This document shows positions 15,622 to 24,843 of a stretch of DNA of 37,998 nt, piece by piece. How positions within the stretch are numbered: position 1 is the stretch's first letter; every line of letters starts with the position of its first letter. The DNA is from an uncultured Negativicutes bacterium. GTDB lineage: Bacteria; Bacillota; Negativicutes; Veillonellales; Megasphaeraceae. The stretch covers positions 1 to 37,998 of the forward strand of contig CAADUJ010000024.1 of the NCBI GenBank assembly GCA_900752195.1. Direction: 5' to 3'. The notes below the pieces were generated by a model, which saw only the letters and a program-made list of their open reading frames with translations, made no database searches and was not told the origin of the DNA. A program made the translations under genes and the position numbers.

Positions 15622-16956
15622 TCATTTGATATTGGTTTCCTGGATGATGACCTGCTTCATTACATTGAAGCGGATGACATACGTAATCCAGCCGACGATG
15701 ACAGCACCACAGCCACCGAGGAAAGTCGGCAGGTCGAGCGTCGTCAACGCGTAAAAACAATAAATGATGGATACGCCTGCTAAGAAGTAGGACGTATTGC
15801 GATTGCACCGTTCGTTCGTGATTCCTTCCTGATCAAGGATGGATTTCAACGCTGCTGAACAGAGAATATACGGGATAACGTTCGTCACGACGGCAAGATT
15901 AGCCAGATTTTCAAACTGTTCTGCCAGCGTCGGGCTGATCGTCATGAGCGACAACAAGCTCTGCATGACCAGGATGAGGAGCATGCCTTTTAACGGCACG
16001 TCAGCTGGTGTGACCTTAGCGAACACCTTAGGGAATAGGCCTCGTTGTGCACTGGTTTTAAAGACGCGGGCCAGTGTAAACTGCCATGACAGGAGCGAAC
16101 CGGCACAGGAGAATACCATGAGGCCCATGACGACTTTGCCGGCTGTAGAACCTAGCATCATCGAGAAGGCTAATCCAAAAGGTGCGCTGGAATTTAAAAT
16201 ATCTGCGTTCGGTACGACGCCGGCGATGACGTTCGTCGAAGCGACGTAAATAAATGCGACAGCTAAAGTGCTGACGAAAGTAGCAATAGGAACGGAACGC
16301 TGAGGGTTTTCAACGGCGTCCATGTTGACGGCAGCTGATTCGAGTCCAAGGAAGGACCAAAGCGTTAAGGCAATGGAATTTCCAATGGCATCGTTCCAGC
16401 CCAAATTAGTAGGGTTCCATGAGGAAATCCACAGGTCCGTGTCAAACCAATGCCAGCCAATTAAAGAAATGCCCAAAACCGGGATAATAGCGCCCCATAT
16501 GGTGAGGGTACTGAGTTTACCGGAATAGCGGGAACCGCTGAAATTCAAGGCTGCTGCAATCCAGAGGAGGGCAATCGTATATACACACGTCTGCCACGGC
16601 GTAAGGTCGACGTTGAAAAAACCGGCGCCGTAGCCTACCGCGGAAATAGCAATAGCCACGTTGGCAATTACGATAGATACGGAATAGGAATAACTTGTCA
16701 TGAAATGTCCAAAACGCCCGAAACGATACTCGGAATAACCTCCCATACCGCCGGGCTTACTAGAGAACATGCCGCATCGGGCAAAGGTAAGCGCCAGTGC
16801 TAACGATCCCAGGGATGTAATAATCCAAGAAATAATCGAAATCGTTCCGACTTCGGCGAGCTTGGTCGGCAACATGATGATACCGGCGCCAAGCATGTTG
16901 GCTGCAGTGACGAATGTCAGCTGAACCATAGACATTTTACGACGTGAAGTTTTCAT
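15622..16956 (-). CDS. potE: PotE-type putrescine/ornithine antiporter (444 aa)
   Basis: APC-superfamily amino acid/polyamine antiporter with about 12 membrane helices. It matches the E. coli PotE pattern closely: ANMLGAGIIMLPTKLAEVGT and TISIISW at the N-terminus, CGMFSSKPGGMGGYSEY, LWSFLGLESAAVN, SSAPFGLAF, and LANLAVVTNVIPYI. PotE exchanges ornithine for putrescine; CadB (lysine/cadaverine) is the closest alternative. No decarboxylase gene is next to it, so it cannot be tied to a specific amine here. GAAGGA precedes the ATG. Single-gene unit with its own terminator. Confidence 0.88.
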   Translation of the reverse strand: MKTSRRKMSMVQLTFVTAANMLGAGIIMLPTKLAEVGTISIISWIITSLGSLALALTFARCGMFSSKPGGMGGYSEYRFGRFGHFMTSYSYSVSIVIANVAIAISAVGYGAGFFNVDLTPWQTCVYTIALLWIAAALNFSGSRYSGKLSTLTIWGAIIPVLGISLIGWHWFDTDLWISSWNPTNLGWNDAIGNSIALTLWSFLGLESAAVNMDAVENPQRSVPIATFVSTLAVAFIYVASTNVIAGVVPNADILNSSAPFGLAFSMMLGSTAGKVVMGLMVFSCAGSLLSWQFTLARVFKTSAQRGLFPKVFAKVTPADVPLKGMLLILVMQSLLSLMTISPTLAEQFENLANLAVVTNVIPYILCSAALKSILDQEGITNERCNRNTSYFLAGVSIIYCFYALTTLDLPTFLGGCGAVIVGWITYVIRFNVMKQVIIQETNIK

Positions 16957-17150
16957 TATCAGTCCTTCTTTCTTAAGGCCCGGCAGGATGTCTGCCTGAT
17001 ACTGCTGAATACGATGAGGCCCATATTTAAAAGCTAGTTAATTCTATCATTTTTGACGGTAAAATGAAATGGTTTTTCCTAAAAAAATTGAATAGATATA
17101 TAATCTTTTTAAATGGTTTGAGAAACGTCGTTTATCTATGATAGGAATGG

Positions 17151-19712
17151 TTACGTTTCCATTTTTGCATATCTTTCTGGAATTGCGTTAATAAAACGAC
17201 TTGGTGTACAAGAATGAGTACGATCACTGTGCCAACTGATAAAAAGGCGCTTCTTGGCTCGTGTCATGGCGACATAAAAGAGACGTTTTTCTTCATCGAG
17301 ATGCGCATCTTGTATGGCCCGATATGAAGGGAAGACCGAATCTTCCATGCTGGCCAGGAAGACGACATCAAATTCCAATCCTTTAGACTGATGGACCGTA
17401 ATAATAGGAATCTGCGGCGTCCGGGTTGTCAGGCTGTCAAGTTCGCTGTTGGAAAGGGATGTCATCTTGAGAAATTCCCGTAAAGCACTGCGACCGTCCA
17501 TTTGTCTATCGTCTTGTTCCCGTGCCAGTACATAGAGTGTGCGAATGTTTTGTATCCTGTTGACAGGGCCTGTACCGCCGTTGGTGTCGGGAATCGTATT
17601 GAACCGCTCATAATACGCTTTGACGCCACCATCATTCATAACAGAGGCGATGACATCGCAGGGGCGCATCTCGTAGGACTCTTTCCGCAATTTTTCCAAT
17701 ACCGCAGCAAAGGGAGCAAAGAGCGGAAGGTACATGGCCAGACAACCGCGACGACCTTCTTCCTCTGGCAGGATACGTGCTTCCATGATATGGTTCAGGA
17801 TTCCTGCTGTGGCAATGATGTCGTCGAGAGAATCATGGGTCGGCACGTGGTCGATATGAAAGGCAGCGCTCAAATGAGATAAGGTATACTGGGGTTCATG
17901 AGGATAGAAACGGCGATATAAGGGAAGCGTATCATAAAATACAGGTTCTTCGGCGGCATCCATGTGAAGACGTTCCCTTTCGCTGCGTAAGATAGACAGG
18001 TCAAATAAAACGTTATGGCCGATGATGATAGCGTTACCGCAAAAATGTAGAAACTCCTCAAATACGAGGCGCGGCTCTTCACCGCGTAGGCGAAGGTCTT
18101 CGTCGCTGATGTGATGGACGAAATAAGAAGAACCGACGGGGCGACTGGATGTGACAAAACGATTAAAGGTTGTCGTGTCTGTCATATTCGTTTCGTCATA
18201 TGTACCATAAGGTCCCAGGCGGATGGCAGAAATCTGAATGATGTCATCACGGCTCGTATCAGTGCCTGTCGTTTCTACGTCAAAGACGACGATATTGCCT
18301 TTCTTCCAGTTGTCCATAAGGGGCTTATAGGGGTCGCCGAATTGCTGTGCCAATGGATTTACAAAATCGGTCAGGGAAATGCCATAGCGTCTATAAGCAG
18401 GGCTTTCAATGGCTTCAATCGTTCGCTCACCAATGCGTGAGGCATAGGCCTTAACGATACGGCGCAAACTGATAGAATCGAACGGATTCAGCGTAAACCG
18501 TAAAAATGCGAGAACATCTTTACATTCTTTCCGCTTAAAGAGACGGAACTGATCGATGAGGCTGACAGGAATGCGCCGTTCCTTGGGGAGGCTGGCGTTG
18601 TATGCTGAAAGGGTACCCCAGATTTTACGGCTTTCCAAATTTGTCCGCGTCATAATGGCCATGCGGGAGTAGGGGATAGTATGCAACTTTTCCAGACGAT
18701 GGAAAATCCAATGGCTTTCTTCAACGACGCTGGTGCAGGCATGCAGTACGATAGGCTCACCCATCTCATCCGCTGCAGCTCTGCAACCTTCAGGATAGAC
18801 GGTTTGGACCCTGGGACCGAGAAGATTGGTAAGGACAGCCTGACTGGCTTCTATGAGTATCTGTGTTGACCGGTAATTGACGGTGAGACATATTTCAACA
18901 GGCCTGTAATCGCGCCGATATGCTGCTAAAATCGCATCGGGATGAGAGCCACGCCATTCGTAAATCGTCTGAAAATAATCACCGCATAAGAGGATGACGG
19001 ATTGGCCGAATATCTGTGAAATGACGCGGTATTCAATGTCGCTGGTATCTTGCATTTCATCAATGGAAATAAATCGGTAGCGCTTGCGCCAGCGCGCCCG
19101 GCATTCGTCGTTACACAAGGCAGTCCAGGCCCCGGTAATAAGATCTGTGAAATCCAGGGCGTGGTTATCAGAAAGAATAGAATCATACTGGTTTACAATA
19201 GCCATTAGATCTATTCCGTACTGTTCCTGATGACTATGTGAGGGTGGTAAATATGAAGGCAGGTCTTTTATGATGCGGCGTTTCTTTTCCCATTCGATGG
19301 AATTCTGTATTTCCTGTAACTGCCTTGATGAAAGTAGATGACATTCAGGAATTGAACGGATAAGGTCTTTACAATCTTCATCATCGTAAATAATGGTATC
19401 CATGGGACGGTCCTTTTGATAATGGCTTTCATCCAAGAGGAGAGAATAGCAAAAGCTGTGGATCGTCTTTACTGTTACATGGCGGCCTTCATCGGGGACG
19501 GCGGAAAGGATACGTTCTCGTAATTCTTTGCACGCCCGGTTCGTAAAGGTGAGACAAAGAATCTGTGATGCCTCTGCCTGACCTGATTGGATGATGTGGG
19601 CTACGCGTCCGGCAAGGACACTTGTCTTTCCTGTGCCGGCCGGCGCGTTGACGAGAAGGTTGTCTTGCAGGTTCATTACGATTTTCTCTTGTTCTATATT
19701 CCATATTGGCAT
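17151..19712 (-). CDS. UvrD-type DNA helicase with embedded DEDDh 3'-5' exonuclease (853 aa)
   Basis: SF1A helicase split by an exonuclease. Helicase first part: Walker A APAGTGKT (23-30), TFTNRACKELRERI, SIDEMQDTS (216-224), GDYFQTIYEWRGS (244-256), NYRS. Exonuclease of the DnaQ/epsilon type at about 470-645: VFDVETTG (476-483), GHNVLFDLSIL (565-575) and HDSLDDIIAT with H626 and D631. Helicase motifs V and VI follow: VHQSKGLEFDVVFL (773-786) and EEKRLFYVAMTRAK (807-820). All catalytic residues of both activities look present. Canonical PcrA/UvrD proteins lack this insert. Probably acts in DNA repair or processing. AAGGAG lies 10 nt before the ATG. Free-standing gene. Confidence 0.88.
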   Translation of the reverse strand: MPIWNIEQEKIVMNLQDNLLVNAPAGTGKTSVLAGRVAHIIQSGQAEASQILCLTFTNRACKELRERILSAVPDEGRHVTVKTIHSFCYSLLLDESHYQKDRPMDTIIYDDEDCKDLIRSIPECHLLSSRQLQEIQNSIEWEKKRRIIKDLPSYLPPSHSHQEQYGIDLMAIVNQYDSILSDNHALDFTDLITGAWTALCNDECRARWRKRYRFISIDEMQDTSDIEYRVISQIFGQSVILLCGDYFQTIYEWRGSHPDAILAAYRRDYRPVEICLTVNYRSTQILIEASQAVLTNLLGPRVQTVYPEGCRAAADEMGEPIVLHACTSVVEESHWIFHRLEKLHTIPYSRMAIMTRTNLESRKIWGTLSAYNASLPKERRIPVSLIDQFRLFKRKECKDVLAFLRFTLNPFDSISLRRIVKAYASRIGERTIEAIESPAYRRYGISLTDFVNPLAQQFGDPYKPLMDNWKKGNIVVFDVETTGTDTSRDDIIQISAIRLGPYGTYDETNMTDTTTFNRFVTSSRPVGSSYFVHHISDEDLRLRGEEPRLVFEEFLHFCGNAIIIGHNVLFDLSILRSERERLHMDAAEEPVFYDTLPLYRRFYPHEPQYTLSHLSAAFHIDHVPTHDSLDDIIATAGILNHIMEARILPEEEGRRGCLAMYLPLFAPFAAVLEKLRKESYEMRPCDVIASVMNDGGVKAYYERFNTIPDTNGGTGPVNRIQNIRTLYVLAREQDDRQMDGRSALREFLKMTSLSNSELDSLTTRTPQIPIITVHQSKGLEFDVVFLASMEDSVFPSYRAIQDAHLDEEKRLFYVAMTRAKKRLFISWHSDRTHSCTPSRFINAIPERYAKMET

Positions 19713-19829
19713 AATTGCTATACTCCTTATCGATTACGTGGCGGCAGGGAATGACGGATACGTGAATAGTATGAGATTAATTTCACAATATGTACATATG
19801 TATCATCTACTATTGTACTGGAAATATGC

Positions 19830-19861
19830 AAAAAAAGACAGCCACCGAAGTGACTGTCTTT
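19830..19861 (-). terminator. Terminator of thiolase 2
   Basis: AAAGACAGCCAC and GTGACTGTCTTT form a 12-position stem with one mismatch and a CGAA loop; on the minus strand it runs into six or more T. Confidence 0.82.
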
Positions 19862-19880
19862 CGTTGTCAATCCATTAAGA

Positions 19881-21083
19881 TTAGTCGCACATCTTAACTG
19901 CAACTGCTGTACCCTGGCCACCGCCAATGCACAGAGAAGCAAGACCAAGACGAGAGCCGTTGCCAGCTTTACGTTCTGGTTCAGCCAATGCATAAATCAG
20001 AGTCGTGAGGATACGAGCGCCAGAGCAACCAACCGGATGGCCCAGGGAAATACCAGAACCATAGATATTCGTCTTGCTCATGTCAGCACCGAGTTCACGG
20101 CAGCAATATACAGCCTGAGCTGCGAAAGCTTCGTTCAATTCAACGAGTTCGAAATCGGACATCTTGAGGCCTGTTTTCTTGAAGAGTTTGTGGCAAGCCG
20201 GGATAGGACCAGTACCCATGATTGCAGGTTCAACACCAGCGGAAGCCCAGTCGAGGATTTCAGCAATCGGTTTGAGACCGAGTTCTTCAGCTTTTTTCTT
20301 GCTCATGAGAACGAGTGCGCAAGCAGCGTCGTTGATACCGGAAGCGTTACCAGCTGTAACTGTACCGCCTTTTTTGAATGCTGGTTTCAATTTAGCGAGG
20401 CCTTCGAGAGTCGTTTCCGGACGGATATGTTCGTCAGCATCGATAACGATGTCGCCTTTTTTACGGTTGTGAATCGTAACAGGAGCAATCTGAGCTTTGA
20501 ATTTACCTTCTTCACGAGCTTTTGTAGCACGCATCTGGGATTCATAAGCGCATTTATCCTGATCTTCACGGGATACGCCGAAACGTTCAGCAATGTTTTC
20601 AGCCGTTACACCCATGTGATAGCCGTTTTCTGTGCAAACGAGACCATCGCGAAGCATTGTATCTTCGAGAACGCCGTTGCCCATACGATAGCCACGACGA
20701 GCTTTAGCAATGACATAAGGAGCGTTGGACATGGATTCCATACCACCTGTTACAACTACGTCAGCATCGCCGAGTTCAATCTGCTGAGCAGCCAGGGATA
20801 CAGCACGAAGACCAGATCCGCAGAGTTTGTTAATCGTGAATGCCGGTACTTCCTGAGGAATGCCAGAATGGAGTGCTACCTGACGAGTGGTGTTTTCGCC
20901 ACAGCCTGCTGTCAATACATGACCCATGATGACTTCATCAACCTGATCGCCAGAGATGCCAGCGCGTTCGAGAGCAGCTTTAACGGCAACGCAACCGAGT
21001 TCTACAGCCGTAACATCTTTGAACATACCATTGAAACTGCCGATAGGAGTACGAGCAGCACTTACGATAACTACATTTTTCAT
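19881..21083 (-). CDS. thlA: Acetyl-CoA C-acetyltransferase, second paralogue (400 aa)
   Basis: Same enzyme family as the gene at 14199-15380, with C88 in NKLCGSGLR, H349 in SLGHPVGCSG and C385 in LCIGGGQG. It is slightly longer because of an insertion near residue 370 (AEPERKAGNGSRLG). The nucleophile and proton-relay residues are intact, so both copies should be active; substrate preference (C4 versus longer chains) cannot be read from sequence by eye. The frame reaches 21137, but AAAGGA precedes the ATG at 21083. It has its own promoter, a structured leader of about 170 nt and its own terminator. Confidence 0.95.
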   Translation of the reverse strand: MKNVVIVSAARTPIGSFNGMFKDVTAVELGCVAVKAALERAGISGDQVDEVIMGHVLTAGCGENTTRQVALHSGIPQEVPAFTINKLCGSGLRAVSLAAQQIELGDADVVVTGGMESMSNAPYVIAKARRGYRMGNGVLEDTMLRDGLVCTENGYHMGVTAENIAERFGVSREDQDKCAYESQMRATKAREEGKFKAQIAPVTIHNRKKGDIVIDADEHIRPETTLEGLAKLKPAFKKGGTVTAGNASGINDAACALVLMSKKKAEELGLKPIAEILDWASAGVEPAIMGTGPIPACHKLFKKTGLKMSDFELVELNEAFAAQAVYCCRELGADMSKTNIYGSGISLGHPVGCSGARILTTLIYALAEPERKAGNGSRLGLASLCIGGGQGTAVAVKMCD

Positions 21084-21258
21084 TTGAAAACCATCCTTTC
21101 TGAATGCAAAATAAATAGTATATAAGTAGTAGACCAATATCTGCTAGTCTTACACTATTTACAACTTAGATAAAAGATTGTTCCGTATAAGGAACGGGTT
21201 ATTCTTTCCAAAAGAGGAAAGAATCTTGAGTTCTAAATTTCACAATCTCCATGTGTAT

Positions 21259-21287
21259 ATAGTACATTTTTTCACAATTAATTGCAA
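21259..21287 (-). promoter_or_regulatory. Promoter of thiolase 2
   Basis: Minus strand: TTGCAA (21282-21287), 17-nt spacer, TACTAT (21259-21264). The start codon is about 170 nt downstream, leaving a long leader. Confidence 0.7.
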
Positions 21288-21356
21288 GTGGTAAATGAAA
21301 GAAAACTATATCAAAAACTCATGCATAAAGAAAATCGTTTCTTTTCGTGAATAGAA

Positions 21357-21393
21357 AACCGCCGTATATGGTAAATTGCGGTATACGGCGGTT
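21357..21393 (-). terminator. Terminator of the repeat protein/MoxR/VWA operon
   Basis: AACCGCCGTATA pairs perfectly with TATACGGCGGTT (12 bp), 23 nt after the VWA gene stop; a short T-rich tract follows on the minus strand. Confidence 0.7.
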
Positions 21394-21415
21394 GTTATCA
21401 TAATATAAATATATT

Positions 21416-22834
21416 TTAAAACACAAACATAATATCTTCTTGGTGGTTCATGGAAAAACCACCTCGTTCGATGAAAAAGAATTCTGCAGCTGCAGTCTGC
21501 TGCTCGATAGGATGGAGTTTCTTTACCATGCCATAGGGCTTTTCTAAGGAAAGGTCTGTGCCATTACCGCCGATGAGCCAGAGAATCTTATAGCCTCCCG
21601 GTGTCGTCCGGAGCTTTTCTTCTCCCTGACCGTCTGTAAAGTAGAGGAGCAGGTCTGTCCGATGGGTGTTGCAGTATTCAATGACAGGAGCAAAACTCGT
21701 GCCACCACGGCCTTTGGGGCGTGGCTGCAGGTCTTTGGCTGACCGTACTTTATACATGCGGCGAATCTGGTCGTCACATTGGACGACGGTGATTTCCGTC
21801 TTATAAGACCGGACGATGCTGAAGACTTCATCCATAGCCTGACGGAATTCGTCATCTGAAATACTGCCGCTAATATCGAGGGCTATGACAATCTTTGCTT
21901 TGTAATTGCGCAACTCACCACGTATATCCAGTCGTTCAGGCTGGCGGCGGTTGCGTCGGGCTGTCGTTTTTTTATTGCCATTGGCCACGGTGCCGGCAAG
22001 GCGCTTCAAATAGATATTCCACGGTAACGTGTGATTTTTTGCACGTAATGTATCGATGGCGTTCTCCAGGTAATCGGCTATCTGACCATGGCTGGCAGCA
22101 TCCATGTATTTTTCAGTAAATTGCCCCAACAGCTGGGCATCGATGTCATCCGATTCATTCCAGATATCGTGGGTTCGTAACGGATCGAATTTCGTCAAAA
22201 TATCTGTCGTCGCCGTGTTGTCTGGATCCATGATGGTTGTCTTTTTTTGGCGTTGATCCAGGGCTTTCTGTATTTCTTCTACATAGTCTTCGAGGGTACC
22301 GAAGGGTTTCATGTACAGGCGATATTGCAGATTGACCCAGTCCAAGGTAGCCGCATCATCGGGCATAGGCGTCAAATATGTATTGACGACGATATCCATG
22401 GCAAGGTTTAAGGCGAGCTTGCTGTAGTGGTTGCGAAGGTCCCGGGCCCGTTCCAGATGCTGGAATACGATATGAAGGATTTCATGGCGCATAGAATTTG
22501 CCATTTGTTCCGTCGTCAAAGGCAAGAAGATGAAGGGATTGAAGTACATGACGTAGCGTGAACCCTTGAAATTGACACCCGTTGCCGAGCCCATGTTGAG
22601 GCGGATTTCCTTACCCATCTGAAAGAAGAAATAGCCGTAAAAATTATCCGTATCACTTAAAAAAGAGGCGCTGATTTTGCTGATAAAATGGAAGAAATCA
22701 TGAACGAATTCTTTTGGTAGCTTTTGATCAGCTTGTTCCCGTTCTTCTGTAGATACGTTGTTATCGGCCCAGATAGAGAGCCGTTGGCCGAGGACGATGG
22801 CTTCGGCGCGAATGGTATCTTCCATAAGCGTCAC
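21416..22834 (-). CDS. VWA-like / putative metallopeptidase domain protein (DUF2201 type), 472 aa
   Basis: Two parts. Residues about 80-170 carry MRHEILHIVFQHLERA, a HExxH-like zinc motif of the putative metallopeptidase domain found in DUF2201 proteins. Residues about 320-440 form a VWA-like domain with a MIDAS motif (ALDISGSIS) and later GRGGTSF and YFTDGQGE. Such proteins are usually partnered with MoxR AAA+ ATPases, as here: the GTG start overlaps the upstream ATPase stop (GTGA, 22831-22834). An ATG three codons later is possible; neither has a clear binding site, fitting translational coupling. Likely a metal-dependent assembly or chaperone factor; the substrate is unknown. Confidence 0.85.
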   Translation of the reverse strand: MTLMEDTIRAEAIVLGQRLSIWADNNVSTEEREQADQKLPKEFVHDFFHFISKISASFLSDTDNFYGYFFFQMGKEIRLNMGSATGVNFKGSRYVMYFNPFIFLPLTTEQMANSMRHEILHIVFQHLERARDLRNHYSKLALNLAMDIVVNTYLTPMPDDAATLDWVNLQYRLYMKPFGTLEDYVEEIQKALDQRQKKTTIMDPDNTATTDILTKFDPLRTHDIWNESDDIDAQLLGQFTEKYMDAASHGQIADYLENAIDTLRAKNHTLPWNIYLKRLAGTVANGNKKTTARRNRRQPERLDIRGELRNYKAKIVIALDISGSISDDEFRQAMDEVFSIVRSYKTEITVVQCDDQIRRMYKVRSAKDLQPRPKGRGGTSFAPVIEYCNTHRTDLLLYFTDGQGEEKLRTTPGGYKILWLIGGNGTDLSLEKPYGMVKKLHPIEQQTAAAEFFFIERGGFSMNHQEDIMFVF

Positions 22835-23907
22835 CCGATTGATTCATACGTCTGGAAATAGGCTTCGACGAAGGAATCATTTTCCAGAGCACAGGCACCG
22901 ACGAGTTTCGTATTGTTGCGGATTTCCTTCATGATGCCAATCATGAGGTCTACCGGATAATAGTGAAGATATTCGACAAGGCGGTCGATGGCCGGCTGTG
23001 CCTGGATTTCTTCATGAGCCAGAGCCGTATCGAGACGGCGCAACATATTTTTAGCCGCTAAATACAGGCGCGTATGGCTTTCATTTTCGATTTTGTCAAT
23101 CGTTTTCTGTGACAAGGCATCCACGCCGAATACATCATCATATGAGATGAGAGGAGTGGCATCGGATTCGATGAAATTAACGAATTCCTGGGCGATGACT
23201 TTGCCTACATTGCCACAGATGACATTATAGAATACGGCCTTGGAGATGGTGTTCCTCCGTTCTTCATAGACGCGGAGAATCGAAGAAATACGTTCGTAGC
23301 TGCGTGGTGTCGCATTGATGTCATCTTCGTTCTGCTGGGATAAATAATCCGGGAAAGTCGAAATGAATTCCATGACCTTCGGTTCGATGTCGTGAGCTGC
23401 TGCCCAGTCGAGCCACTGCATGTAATCCGGTTCCATATAGAGCCAGACAAAGCGATTTTTCTGGGCATCGTCCATTTCAATGGTTTGGTAATCATAGGTA
23501 TCTGTCGGATTCATGGCAGCGATGATGCGGACGTCATGTGATAGATGATAGCCATTGATTTCATGGTTTAAGATGAGGTTCATCAATTCCTGCTGGACGG
23601 CGTGTTCACATCGGTTGATTTCATCGATGAAGAGAAGGACCGTTTTTCCTTGGGAGATAGCATCGTCAATCGCTTTTAGTTTATGATGGATGGCGTAGAC
23701 TGTTGTACCGTTTTCAACAGTCGGCAAGCCGCCTATTTCACCTTCTTTTAAGATATTGCCGTCAATATCGATGAGAGTCCAGCCGTATTCCACGGCTACT
23801 TCTGTAGCTAAGGCTGTTTTTCCAATCCCCGTATTGCCGACGAGCAAAGGTACAGCGTCTGCAGCGAGGACAAGCTTTACGCTTTGTAATGTATCTGTAT
23901 AGTTCAT
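22831..23907 (-). CDS. MoxR-family AAA+ ATPase (358 aa)
   Basis: AAA_5/MoxR-type ATPase: Walker A VGNTGIGKT (23-31), Walker B LLFIDEINRC, sensor 1 IIAAMNPTD, and an arginine-bearing segment DAQKNRFVWL. TPRSYERIS in the lid is typical of the group. MoxR ATPases remodel protein complexes together with a VWA-domain partner, here the overlapping downstream gene. AAAGG lies about 9 nt before the ATG. An 87-nt gap separates it from the upstream repeat-protein gene, which points the same way and has no visible terminator after it. Confidence 0.92.
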   Translation of the reverse strand: MNYTDTLQSVKLVLAADAVPLLVGNTGIGKTALATEVAVEYGWTLIDIDGNILKEGEIGGLPTVENGTTVYAIHHKLKAIDDAISQGKTVLLFIDEINRCEHAVQQELMNLILNHEINGYHLSHDVRIIAAMNPTDTYDYQTIEMDDAQKNRFVWLYMEPDYMQWLDWAAAHDIEPKVMEFISTFPDYLSQQNEDDINATPRSYERISSILRVYEERRNTISKAVFYNVICGNVGKVIAQEFVNFIESDATPLISYDDVFGVDALSQKTIDKIENESHTRLYLAAKNMLRRLDTALAHEEIQAQPAIDRLVEYLHYYPVDLMIGIMKEIRNNTKLVGACALENDSFVEAYFQTYESIG

Positions 23908-23994
23908 AATGGTAACCTTTCTGTATCTACTGACAATGTCAGTGTATTTTTGTAAGATAATAAGACAGACGTGATATAGGAATATAGTAATGTA

Positions 23995-24843
23995 TTATTG
24001 GATTTTCAATTTTTCGTCGACTGCAATCCGTTTGGCCCGACGGCTGCCATATTCGTGGATAATGCGCAGTTTGTCGACCTGGCGCCAGTCATAATCTGTT
24101 TCGATGCGGTTGCACGTAATGAAATCCCGCACGTATTGTTCTGGTACGTCATCACGGGAAAGGGTCCGGCGTAAGACGTCTTTTAGTTCTTCATCGGTGA
24201 CGAGTTTTTCGCGTGGTAAATAGCGGATGACGAGAATATTCAATGACAAAAAGTGCAGGATATGTTCCTTTGGTGCATCGGCAAAAAGACGGATAGCTTG
24301 ATCGTCGTTTTGGATGGCAATGCATTGCGCTTCAAAGGTAGGGTGTTTGACATAGCGTAATGATGTGTAATTAATGGCCGCGGCTTCAGCCTGTACCTTT
24401 GGTGTGGGATCCTGAATATAGCGGATGGCATCATAATTTTTTCGTACTGCCTGGAGTTGCATATCTTCACTAGGGTTTTCGATATACTGAATTGCCCAGC
24501 CGGATTGTTCCAATGCCTTCCATATCAGCCATTCTGGTGGATTCGGCACGTAGGCCAGATTCGTCCAGCTTTGTTCAATCGCTTGCTGGAGGAATTCCTT
24601 AGGTGGGTCGGGAATAAATTGAATCGCCTTTGCCGTGTTATGCAGCGCCAATACCTGCATTTCCCGGGTGGGATTTTCAATAAATTCCAATACCAATCCA
24701 TTTTGACGGAGGGCGGCCAATTTCATTTCCGTCGATGGATTTGGGATGTTCTGTATGGCGAAGGGATTAATCTGGATCATGCGCATGTATTCTTCGTTGC
24801 TTCTGCCATGGGCAGGGCTGGAAGAGAGTGATGTTTCGTACAC
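23995..24843 (-). CDS. 22-residue tandem-repeat protein (DUF4116-like), 282 aa
   Basis: Residues about 22-215 consist of eight to nine repeats of 22 residues. The pattern is ..AI.YI.NP....Q..A..., for example KAIQFIPDPPKEF, WAIQYIENPSEDM, DAIRYIQDPTPKV and TSLRYVKHPTFEA. The pattern resembles DUF4116 repeats and would fold as an alpha-solenoid, a protein-binding scaffold. The last 65 residues are charged and non-repetitive. The start is GTG at 24843 with GGAGG 12 nt upstream; a later ATG near residue 20 is possible. It lies 87 nt before the MoxR gene and may supply its substrate adaptor (inference). Confidence 0.78.
   Translation of the reverse strand: MYETSLSSSPAHGRSNEEYMRMIQINPFAIQNIPNPSTEMKLAALRQNGLVLEFIENPTREMQVLALHNTAKAIQFIPDPPKEFLQQAIEQSWTNLAYVPNPPEWLIWKALEQSGWAIQYIENPSEDMQLQAVRKNYDAIRYIQDPTPKVQAEAAAINYTSLRYVKHPTFEAQCIAIQNDDQAIRLFADAPKEHILHFLSLNILVIRYLPREKLVTDEELKDVLRRTLSRDDVPEQYVRDFITCNRIETDYDWRQVDKLRIIHEYGSRRAKRIAVDEKLKIQ

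Larger units (their letters stand above)
21084..21415. other. Leader and promoter region of thiolase 2
   Basis: Contains the promoter (21259-21287), two leader hairpins (21180-21195; 21201-21224, ATTCTTTCC pairing with GGAAAGAAT) and the terminator of the VWA operon (21357-21393). No gene. Confidence 0.6.

Noticed and set aside
20037..21125. Long + strand open frame (362 codons) opposite thiolase 2
   Set aside because: It is antisense to a clear thiolase, has no binding site or family motif, and its openness follows from the codon use of the real gene.
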